Below, piece by piece: positions 1 to 6,784 of a stretch of 29,401 nucleotides of DNA. Made by a program: the position numbers and the translations under genes. Source of the DNA: CAZSWS01 sp964610765 (GTDB taxonomy: Bacteria; Bacteroidota; Bacteroidia; Bacteroidales; Tannerellaceae); assembly GCA_964610765.1 (NCBI GenBank), contig CAZSWS010000032.1:1-29401 (forward strand). The letters are read 5' to 3'. Position 1 is the first letter of the stretch; each line of letters begins with the position of its first letter. The notes beneath the pieces are model-generated. The model worked only from the letters and a program-made list of their open reading frames with translations, did no database searches and was not told the origin of the DNA.

Positions 1-52
1 TATACCTAGATAAACTACTACAAATAGAGAAAAGGTAGTATGCGTCTGTCCT

Positions 53-96
53 GTCCACAGCTGTGAGCCGGTTGGTCCACAGCTGTGAGCCGATTA
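53..96. repeat. Two-copy 22-bp tandem repeat containing a 10-bp palindrome
   Basis: An 18-base unit, gtccacagctgtgagccg, occurs at 53-70 and again at 75-92. The 22-base period continues to 96 with two mismatches. Each unit carries the perfect palindrome cacagctgtg (57-66 and 79-88), so two identical dyads lie 22 bp apart, about two helical turns. It sits about 170 bp upstream of clpB. It could be a pair of regulator sites or a dispersed intergenic repeat; the sequence alone does not decide. Confidence 0.7.
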
Positions 97-164
97 GTTT
101 GCTACGAAGAAATTAGTAATTCAGCAGAGGGTTGATGGATAAAGAGTAGGGCTCTTTGGGGAAA

Positions 165-190
165 TCTGTCTTTTTTATGACAGAATGTCA
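165..190. promoter_or_regulatory. TGTCA/TGACA inverted-repeat cluster upstream of clpB
   Basis: Three related half-sites lie together: tctgtc (165-170), gacaga (179-184) and tgtca (186-190). They form two overlapping inverted repeats, tctgtc-N8-gacaga and tgaca-N3-tgtca (178-190). The cluster ends 10 bp before the -24/-12-like element at 201-216, where an upstream activator or repressor could bind. The assignment as a regulatory site is inferred from position and symmetry. Confidence 0.4.
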
Positions 191-200
191 GTAGTACGGT

Positions 201-216
201 TTGGCATTTTATTTGT
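201..216 (+). promoter_or_regulatory. Sigma-54-like -24/-12 promoter element of clpB
   Basis: The sequence ttggcattttatttgt carries the GG of a -24 box at 203-204 and, after exactly 10 bases, GT at 215-216 where the sigma-54 consensus (TGGCAC-N5-TTGC) has GC. Spacing and the TGGCA core fit; the last base of the -12 box does not. The implied start of transcription is near 228, giving a leader of about 40 bases before the clpB ATG at 267. I found no clear Bacteroides-type TAnnTTTG box at a suitable distance here. Confidence 0.4.
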
Positions 217-266
217 CATTTATGAGTTGATAATGAATAACTAAGAAATAATAAAACAAAGAATAT

Positions 267-2855
267 ATGAACTTTAATAATTTTACAATCAAATCACAAG
301 AAGCTGTACAAAAAGCTGTTCAGCTGGTGAAAGAACGCAATCAGCAAGTGATCGAAGCCGCTCATTTGCTAAAAGCGGTGATACTGACCGGTGAGAGTGT
401 AGTTAATTTCATATTTCAAAAGACCGGAGCGAATCTGTCTTTTGTGAATAATACACTCGACCAGCAGTTGGAGTCTTATCCACGGGTGACCGGTGGAGAG
501 CCTTATTTAAGTACTGAGGTTAATAACATCTTGCAGAAAGCGGTTGATTACAGCAGTAAGTCGGGCGACCAATATGTTTCGCTTGAATATATCCTTTTGG
601 CTTTATTGACAGAGAAAAGTGTTGTTTCGCAACTGTTGAAAGATGCCGGGATAAATGAAAAAGATATGCAAGCAGCTATCGATGAGCTGCGTAAAGGAAA
701 TAAAGTGACTACTCCTTCAGCTGAAGATACGTATGATGCCTTGGGGAAATATGCGATCAATTTGAACGAGCAAGCGCGTTCAGGTAAGTTAGATCCTGTA
801 ATTGGGCGTGATGAAGAGATACGCCGGGTGCTTCAGATTTTGAGTCGGCGTACGAAAAACAACCCCATTCTGATTGGTGAACCGGGTGTTGGTAAAACAG
901 CTATTGCCGAAGGGTTGGCACACCGTATTATTCGGGGTGACGTGCCGGAAAATTTGAAAAGCAAGCAGATTTTTTCTTTAGACATGGGCGCATTGATTGC
1001 CGGTGCGAAGTATAAAGGTGAATTTGAAGAGCGACTCAAATCGGTCGTAAATGAAGTAACACAGGCAGCAGGAGAGATTATTCTTTTTATCGACGAAATA
1101 CATACGTTGGTAGGTGCAGGTAAAAGTGATGGAGCAATGGATGCTGCCAATATCTTAAAGCCGGCACTTGCTCGGGGTGAATTGCGTGCGATTGGAGCTA
1201 CGACGTTGGATGAATATCAAAAATATTTTGAAAAAGACAAAGCATTGGAGCGCCGTTTTCAAATCGTGATGGTCAATGAACCGGATGAAGCAGATACGAT
1301 TTCTATCTTAAGGGGCTTGAAAGAGAAATACGAAAACCATCATAAAATTCGTATCAAAGACGATGCCCTGATAGCCGCCGTTCAGCTTTCTACACGCTAT
1401 ATTACCGATCGTTTTTTGCCTGATAAGGCTATTGACCTGATGGATGAAGCGGCAGCCCGTTTGCGGATGCAAGTAGATTCTGTGCCGGAAAGTCTGGATG
1501 AGGTGAGTCGTAAGATTAAGCAGTTAGAGATTGAGAGGGAAGCGATTAAGCGAGAAAATGATACCGATAAGTTGTCATTTCTTAACAAAGAAATTGCCGA
1601 CTTAAAAGAAGAGGAAGCTCGGCAAATGGCAAAATGGCAGAGCGAAAAAGACCTGATTAATCAGATTCAGCAAAACAAGATTGATATTGAAAATATGAAG
1701 TTTGAAGCTGACAAAGCTGAGCGTGAGGGCGATTATGGCAAGGTGGCTGAACTTCGCTATGGAAAGATTCAGACCAAAGAACAAGAGATAAACGATATAC
1801 AAGAGGAACTCCATCAAATGCAAGGAGCTGATGCGATGATTAAGGAAGAGGTGGACAGTGATGATATTGCAGATGTCGTTTCGCGCTGGACGGGTATTCC
1901 GGTAAGTAAAATGCTGCAAAGCGAACGTGAAAAGCTCTTACATTTGGAAGATGAACTTCACCAGCGTGTTGTGGGTCAGGATGAAGCGATTCGTTCTATT
2001 GCTGATGCAGTGCGTCGTAGCCGTGCCGGTTTGCAAGACCCGAAACGTCCAATCGGTTCGTTTATCTTCTTGGGTACAACCGGAGTAGGTAAAACAGAGC
2101 TAGCCAAAGCGTTGGCTGAATACTTGTTTGACGATGAAAATATGTTGACACGTATTGATATGAGTGAGTATCAGGAAAAATTTAGTGCTACCCGTTTAAT
2201 TGGAGCACCTCCGGGATATGTAGGCTATGACGAGGGAGGACAGTTGACGGAGGCTATTCGTCGGAAACCTTATTCCGTCGTCCTGTTTGATGAAATTGAA
2301 AAAGCGCATCCGGATGTGTTCAATGTGTTGCTGCAAGTGCTTGATGATGGGCGACTGACGGACAATAAAGGACGATTAGTCAACTTTAAAAACACCATCA
2401 TCATTATGACCAGTAATCTGGGGTCATCTATTATCCGTGAAAACTTGGAAGAGCTTTCTGATACGAACAGGGAACAGGTACTTCAACAAACGAAAATACA
2501 GGTTTTAGACTTGCTGAAGAAAACGATTCGTCCGGAATTTTTGAATCGGATAGATGAGATATTGATGTTCTCACCGCTTAATCAGGAAGAAATACACCAG
2601 ATTGTTGAAATACAACTGAAGGGCGTTCAGAGCATGTTGGAGAAAAACGGTATCCATATAGAGTTTACAGAAGATGCATTGACTTTCATCGCTGCCAAAG
2701 GCTATGATCCTCAGTTTGGAGCTCGTCCGGTTAAGCGGGTCATACAAGAATATGTATTGAATGAGTTGTCTAAAGAAATTCTGGGAGGAACTATCAATCG
2801 TGAACGTCCGATTGTGATTGACCGACAAGACGATATACTTGTGTTTGGCAACTAA
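267..2855 (+). CDS. clpB: ATP-dependent chaperone ClpB (protein disaggregase)
   Basis: This is a cytoplasmic Hsp100 disaggregase that extracts polypeptides from aggregates, working with the DnaK system in characterised family members. The 862-residue length is normal for ClpB. Order of domains: double Clp-N repeat (about 1-150), first AAA+ module with Walker A GEPGVGKT at 204-211 and Walker B ending in D276-E277, a long charged coiled-coil M domain (about 405-530) that separates ClpB from ClpA/ClpC, second AAA+ module with Walker A GTTGVGKT at 603-610 and Walker B D675-E676, and the C-terminal small domain. No ClpP-docking loop is expected in this family. The gene stands alone, with a sigma-54-like element upstream and a strong terminator downstream. 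All key nucleotide-binding residues are present, so it should be functional. Confidence 0.98.
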   Translation: MNFNNFTIKSQEAVQKAVQLVKERNQQVIEAAHLLKAVILTGESVVNFIFQKTGANLSFVNNTLDQQLESYPRVTGGEPYLSTEVNNILQKAVDYSSKSGDQYVSLEYILLALLTEKSVVSQLLKDAGINEKDMQAAIDELRKGNKVTTPSAEDTYDALGKYAINLNEQARSGKLDPVIGRDEEIRRVLQILSRRTKNNPILIGEPGVGKTAIAEGLAHRIIRGDVPENLKSKQIFSLDMGALIAGAKYKGEFEERLKSVVNEVTQAAGEIILFIDEIHTLVGAGKSDGAMDAANILKPALARGELRAIGATTLDEYQKYFEKDKALERRFQIVMVNEPDEADTISILRGLKEKYENHHKIRIKDDALIAAVQLSTRYITDRFLPDKAIDLMDEAAARLRMQVDSVPESLDEVSRKIKQLEIEREAIKRENDTDKLSFLNKEIADLKEEEARQMAKWQSEKDLINQIQQNKIDIENMKFEADKAEREGDYGKVAELRYGKIQTKEQEINDIQEELHQMQGADAMIKEEVDSDDIADVVSRWTGIPVSKMLQSEREKLLHLEDELHQRVVGQDEAIRSIADAVRRSRAGLQDPKRPIGSFIFLGTTGVGKTELAKALAEYLFDDENMLTRIDMSEYQEKFSATRLIGAPPGYVGYDEGGQLTEAIRRKPYSVVLFDEIEKAHPDVFNVLLQVLDDGRLTDNKGRLVNFKNTIIIMTSNLGSSIIRENLEELSDTNREQVLQQTKIQVLDLLKKTIRPEFLNRIDEILMFSPLNQEEIHQIVEIQLKGVQSMLEKNGIHIEFTEDALTFIAAKGYDPQFGARPVKRVIQEYVLNELSKEILGGTINRERPIVIDRQDDILVFGN

Positions 2856-2880
2856 TCGTTTTTTTGTAACTACCTATAAT

Positions 2881-2919
2881 CCCAATCAGCTTTTATTATA
2901 AGGCTGGTTGGGTTTTTTT
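2881..2919 (+). terminator. Rho-independent terminator of clpB
   Basis: A 10-bp stem (cccaatcagc at 2881-2890 with gctggttggg at 2903-2912, one G-U pair) closes a 12-base loop and is followed directly by seven T residues (2913-2919). It begins 26 bases after the clpB stop codon. Confidence 0.9.
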
Positions 2920-3005
2920 GTCAAAAAAGAGCAAATACAGGAGGAGGTACATCTTCTCTAAGAGAAAAAGCAGCCAAATGAAGTCGGAAAAACACATAGA
3001 TAGGG

Positions 3006-3040
3006 GAAATTACGTTTTTATGGTGAATAGTCGTAATTTC
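3006..3040. repeat. 9-bp inverted repeat in the 2920-3142 intergenic region
   Basis: gaaattacg (3006-3014) and cgtaatttc (3032-3040) are perfect inverted repeats separated by 17 bases. They lie 36 bp upstream of the -7-like box at 3076-3083. This could be an operator for the lipoprotein gene. It is not followed by a T tract, so it does not look like a terminator. Confidence 0.4.
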
Positions 3041-3075
3041 TAGCTCATTAAGGCTATATTTAAGAGATTATTTCT

Positions 3076-3083
3076 TAAATTTG
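3076..3083 (+). promoter_or_regulatory. Bacteroides-type -7 box for the PepSY-like lipoprotein gene
   Basis: taaatttg matches the Bacteroides -7 consensus TAnnTTTG exactly. No good TTTG -33 box is seen 19-21 bp upstream. The box lies 59 bp before the ATG at 3143. Confidence 0.4.
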
Positions 3084-3142
3084 TCGTAAGCAGTTTTTTA
3101 GGTTATTTAAAACCCAGTTAAAGAATACTATTCATACATATT

Positions 3143-4477
3143 ATGAAGAAAATAAAGATATTACTCTATATCATTCTGCTATCTCTAACCGCATCTTTTA
3201 TAGCTTGTAGTGATGATGAACGTAATGAAGGATATATCAAGAAAGAAGAATTACCTGAACGTGCTATCCAGTTTTTAGAAAGCTACTTCCCTGGTGTAAA
3301 GATACGAAGTGTTCAAGATCAAAGCCTTATTTGGGAGAGCACCTTTATGGGATATTTGGTGGAAATGCAGGACGATATGACTGTTACTTTCAATGATGAA
3401 GGTCGATGGTTGGAGGTAACAGCAGAGAATGGGCTTCCTGAATCTGCTTTGGATATTTTGGATAGTGATATCTTGGACGAATTAGCGGTTGCTGCTCCCG
3501 GCAGAGAAATAACGATGCTTAAGAAACAAAGCTCTTTTTATGCTTCGCTTGTTTCTCAAATACGCATAGTGCTTGATAATAAAGAAGAATACATTGACAC
3601 TTATTGGTATGACAACCCTATGGGTGAGAAAAAGTATCTGGCAAAAGTGATCACTTATAGCGATTTAATTAAGCCCATACAAGACTTTTTTATTCGCAAT
3701 GTCATGCCTCAAATCGCATCTTCTGCTCAATATATTAGCCGTGTGAATTTGGATAATGAAAATGGAGAATCGGCCTATCGCGTTTCTCTAGGAGATGATT
3801 TTTGTGTGATTGATTTTGATGAAGAAGGAAATTGGCTGAATATAAAAGCTCAAAAAACAGCAAATGCCAATCCGGCTAAGATAATGAGTCGTATAGCCAT
3901 GAATGAAATACCTGAAAAGGTTATGAAAACTTTGCAAGACTTTGCTTTGTCAGGAGGTGTAAGAGGTGAATTGAATCAGCTAACTAATTACAAAGAGAGG
4001 CTGTATGGGGTTGTAATTGGGGATACTCCCGTTTTGGTTGATGAAGAAGCCGGTATTTTGGAGAAGAATGGAGAAATGGGAAAAACGTTTATGGCTACTC
4101 ATTTTCCATCTATTCACGTAGATAAGATAAGTGTAATCTCACAAATAAACAGTCCTTACTACTATTACTTTTCTTATCAGGCACGGTACAGTGTTGAGAA
4201 TACTGTAGAGGCAACTGTGTACTTTATTTTAGACGAGAACTTTGAATTAAGAAATATTGCAAAAAGTCTTGGAATGGATCGAGAGTTCTTACGCTCACTA
4301 TTGCCTGAAGCGATGAATACTTACCTAGCCGCTCATTATAAAGACACTTTATTTTCCAGTCTGATGAAGTATGATGACTCCATCTTTACGTATAGCTTGT
4401 TTAATGAGCCCAGCGGATTTTATCTGTATTTTGATGAAGAGGGCCGATTTATCCAAAAGAGTCGATTGGGCAGCTAG
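3143..4477 (+). CDS. Surface-type lipoprotein with PepSY-like (BLIP-like) repeats
   Basis: The 444-residue protein begins with a lipoprotein signal ending at lipobox Cys22 (FIAC). The residues after it are Ser-Asp-Asp-Glu, which resembles the acidic lipoprotein export signal described for Bacteroides surface lipoproteins, so the mature protein is probably displayed on the outer face of the outer membrane. The body consists of about six degenerate units of roughly 60-70 residues. Each runs from a helix such as LPERAIQFLESYFPG to a strand ending in FDEEGRW-like motifs (near 90, 230 and 435). This is the pattern of Bacteroidales PepSY-like, 'beta-lactamase-inhibitor-like' proteins. Their ligand is unknown. 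It is convergent with the two-component pair that follows and only 6 bp from it. Such proteins often lie next to sensor kinases, so a role in signal sensing is possible but unproven. Confidence 0.8.
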   Translation: MKKIKILLYIILLSLTASFIACSDDERNEGYIKKEELPERAIQFLESYFPGVKIRSVQDQSLIWESTFMGYLVEMQDDMTVTFNDEGRWLEVTAENGLPESALDILDSDILDELAVAAPGREITMLKKQSSFYASLVSQIRIVLDNKEEYIDTYWYDNPMGEKKYLAKVITYSDLIKPIQDFFIRNVMPQIASSAQYISRVNLDNENGESAYRVSLGDDFCVIDFDEEGNWLNIKAQKTANANPAKIMSRIAMNEIPEKVMKTLQDFALSGGVRGELNQLTNYKERLYGVVIGDTPVLVDEEAGILEKNGEMGKTFMATHFPSIHVDKISVISQINSPYYYYFSYQARYSVENTVEATVYFILDENFELRNIAKSLGMDREFLRSLLPEAMNTYLAAHYKDTLFSSLMKYDDSIFTYSLFNEPSGFYLYFDEEGRFIQKSRLGS

Positions 4478-4483
4478 TTTTTT

Positions 4484-5176
4484 TTAGACAATCAGTTTAT
4501 ACCCTATTCCACGTACATTGATGATTTTTATTCGTTCGTCTTTGGCTAATTTATGTCTTAGCTTGGTGATGAATACATGCAGACTTTTCGTATTAAAATA
4601 GCTGTCATCTCCCCATAAAACAAGTAGAATGTTCTGTGTTTCAATAACTTGTTCTTTGTTGATGCAAAGAAGTTTAAGTATTTCTGATTCGCGATGAGAC
4701 AGGGTTTCTTCTGTGCCATTATGCATAAGAGTCTGTGAGATGGGATTAAACAAATAATCCCCAATTTCATAATAATTAGGAGTTTCTTTCGTTTCATGCA
4801 TATTTATTCGACCGGTCAATGCCCGAATTCGGATGATGAGTTCTTGCATATTGAACGGTTTTCGAAGATAATCGTTAGCCCCTAGCTCGAACCCCGCGAT
4901 AACATCTTTGATGGCTGAGCGTGCCGTAAGAAAAAGGACGGGGGTGGTAGCGTCTGTCTGTCTAATTTTTTGTACCATCTCAAAACCATCCATATCCGGC
5001 ATCATTACATCAGCAACCAGAATATCCGGGCGTTTCTTAAAGAACTGCCTGACTCCTTCCACTCCGTTACTTGCTAGGGTTATATCAAAGCCTTCTTCGC
5101 TGAGTGTGTCTTTGATAATCATGGCCAGCATCTCTTCGTCTTCAACAAGCAATACGTTGATTTTATTCATATTCAT
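4484..5176 (-). CDS. OmpR/PhoB-family response regulator
   Basis: A DNA-binding response regulator of 230 residues. The receiver domain (about 6-120) has the acidic pair E12-D13, the phosphoacceptor D56 in the ADVMMPDMDG loop, T84 and the conserved K106 in YLRKPF. A winged-helix Trans_reg_C domain fills about 135-230 and ends in the typical RGIGYKL signature. The ATG overlaps the stop codon of the upstream histidine kinase gene by 4 bases (ATGA), so the two are translationally coupled and form a cognate pair. Kinase-then-regulator order resembles the RprX/RprY arrangement known in Bacteroides fragilis, but I cannot show orthology. A second in-frame ATG lies two codons downstream. Targets are not evident; the divergent outer-membrane gene at 6785 is a plausible one. 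Confidence 0.95.
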   Translation of the reverse strand: MNMNKINVLLVEDEEMLAMIIKDTLSEEGFDITLASNGVEGVRQFFKKRPDILVADVMMPDMDGFEMVQKIRQTDATTPVLFLTARSAIKDVIAGFELGANDYLRKPFNMQELIIRIRALTGRINMHETKETPNYYEIGDYLFNPISQTLMHNGTEETLSHRESEILKLLCINKEQVIETQNILLVLWGDDSYFNTKSLHVFITKLRHKLAKDERIKIINVRGIGYKLIV

Positions 5177-6621
5177 ATAGGTATTAGTAAAGTAAACACC
5201 GTGCCTTTCCCCGGTTGACTGGTGATGTGAATATGACCTCCGTGTTTTTCAATAATTGTTTTTACGTAATAGAGTCCCAATCCATACCCTTTTGCATTAT
5301 GTAGATTACCCTGTGGAACCCGGTAATATTTGTCAAATATGTATTTTTGTTTGTCGTGGGGGATACCCATACCGTTATCAGCAATGGAGATCTCTACATG
5401 CTCTTTTTTCTTGAGTGCTTTTATGTGTATTTCTACTTCTTTTCCGGAATACTTGATGGCGTTATCTATCAGATTACTCAAAGCATTGCCTATATGAGTT
5501 TTGTCTGCTAGTAGCATTAAGTCTATCGGTACAATAGAAAGATGGAAGGTTACTTGCTTGTTTGTTTTTAATTGGTGTTGCTCAATGAGATTTTTCGCTA
5601 AGCTTTGTACATTTACCTCTTCTTTTTTAAGCGTTAAGCCTTGCCTGCGCTCTGTGCTGGAAGAAAGTATTTCTTCAACCAATCCGCTGAGTCGTTCCAA
5701 TTGGTTGATGCATATGCTTAGGTATTTTTCTCGCTGCTCTTTACTCTCACCTTGCTTGTAGTTGAGCAGAGCATCGGTAGCAGAATAAGCCACAGCAATG
5801 GGTGTTTTCAGCTCGTGCGTCATGTTGTTGGTAAAATCATCCTTCATCTCTTCCAGTGTTTTTTGTCGGAAGATGGTATGCAGTAAATACCAAAAAGCAA
5901 AAGCCAGGATAATTAAAATAGTCAGGGTTGTGAAAAGAATACCCGACATTTGCGTCAATACGGTTCGGCTAAGCGGGGTGATAGTTATGCGATAACCTAA
6001 TTGATTTTGCGAATCAAAAGGCAGTGTGTAGTGTATCGTTTTTCTTTTAGAAATAATCGGTATAACCGACTGAAGTACACTATCGGTATCTAATCGAATC
6101 ATGTCTACCCGATGAATAGCAGAGCGAATGCCTTTTTCTTCAAACTTATGAAACAGTGCCATGTAAAACGTGTCTATATTGACCGGGATAATCGTGTCTA
6201 GTGTTTGATGCATGGATTCTTTAACCAAGGGTATAAGGTTTTTCATTTGTTCCAGGCTAAATTCTCCTTCTTCAACGCCTGCTTCTGTTACATTTTCGTG
6301 GGTTTCTCCTTCTTGGCTGACAATGCGTTCACGCTTAGTCGTGACTCTTTGTGGGCGATTGTTATGTATGGAATCTGCTTCGATAGATTGGCTGAAGCTG
6401 ATTTCCCCTGTTGTCCTATCTTTGGTAGAAATGTTGCTCAAATATTTGACACGAGCTTCCAGCTCAAGGCTATTTGCCGCATCAATACATTCCCATACAT
6501 TTTTCTCTGTTTCCTCTTCAATAGACAGATATAATCCCTTTAGCCAAAAAAGCTGCATAATGAATACGCAGGATAGGCTTGCCAGAATGATTTGTACAAT
6601 CAGTTTGAAGTTGGATTTCAT
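5173..6621 (-). CDS. Membrane-bound sensor histidine kinase
   Basis: A 482-residue inner-membrane sensor kinase. One transmembrane helix lies at about 6-27, followed by a periplasmic sensor region of about 200 residues rich in acidic and polar residues, and a second helix at about 227-250. The HisKA domain follows with the phospho-accepting H269 in MTHELKTP, then a HATPase_c domain with N box (NLIDNAIKYS), G1 box (DNGMGIP) and G2 box (GYGLGLYYVK). No HAMP domain is obvious between the second helix and the H box. It is the first gene of a two-gene operon with the OmpR-type regulator, overlapping it by 4 bases. It is divergent from the outer-membrane beta-barrel gene at 6785 across 163 bp. The sensed signal is unknown. 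Confidence 0.95.
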   Translation of the reverse strand: MKSNFKLIVQIILASLSCVFIMQLFWLKGLYLSIEEETEKNVWECIDAANSLELEARVKYLSNISTKDRTTGEISFSQSIEADSIHNNRPQRVTTKRERIVSQEGETHENVTEAGVEEGEFSLEQMKNLIPLVKESMHQTLDTIIPVNIDTFYMALFHKFEEKGIRSAIHRVDMIRLDTDSVLQSVIPIISKRKTIHYTLPFDSQNQLGYRITITPLSRTVLTQMSGILFTTLTILIILAFAFWYLLHTIFRQKTLEEMKDDFTNNMTHELKTPIAVAYSATDALLNYKQGESKEQREKYLSICINQLERLSGLVEEILSSSTERRQGLTLKKEEVNVQSLAKNLIEQHQLKTNKQVTFHLSIVPIDLMLLADKTHIGNALSNLIDNAIKYSGKEVEIHIKALKKKEHVEISIADNGMGIPHDKQKYIFDKYYRVPQGNLHNAKGYGLGLYYVKTIIEKHGGHIHITSQPGKGTVFTLLIPI

Positions 6622-6658
6622 ACTAGAATAATAATTTGTTCTATCAAAAAACTACAAA

Positions 6659-6666
6659 CAAATGTA
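6659..6666 (-). promoter_or_regulatory. Bacteroides-type -7 box for the kinase/regulator operon
   Basis: Read on the minus strand this is TACATTTG, an exact TAnnTTTG match, 37 bp upstream of the kinase ATG. A matching -33 box is not seen at the usual spacing, so the call is tentative. Confidence 0.35.
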
Positions 6667-6784
6667 CGAAGAATATTTTCACACACTGATATTTGTTAAG
6701 CTTAGATAAGACTTCATAAGTTGATGATAACCCATTAATTAATTCTTTTTTTCAATCTTTGTAGCAGAAAGAAAAACCTGATGA

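Noticed and set aside
53..92. CRISPR-like repeat pair
   Set aside because: There are only two copies, with a 4-base spacing between units, and no cas genes.
1602..1919. 105-codon minus-strand open frame
   Set aside because: It is antisense to the coiled-coil region of clpB and has no independent support.
6212..6631. 139-codon open frame on the plus strand
   Set aside because: It lies antisense to the periplasmic part of the histidine kinase gene, lacks recognisable motifs, and the kinase is unambiguous.
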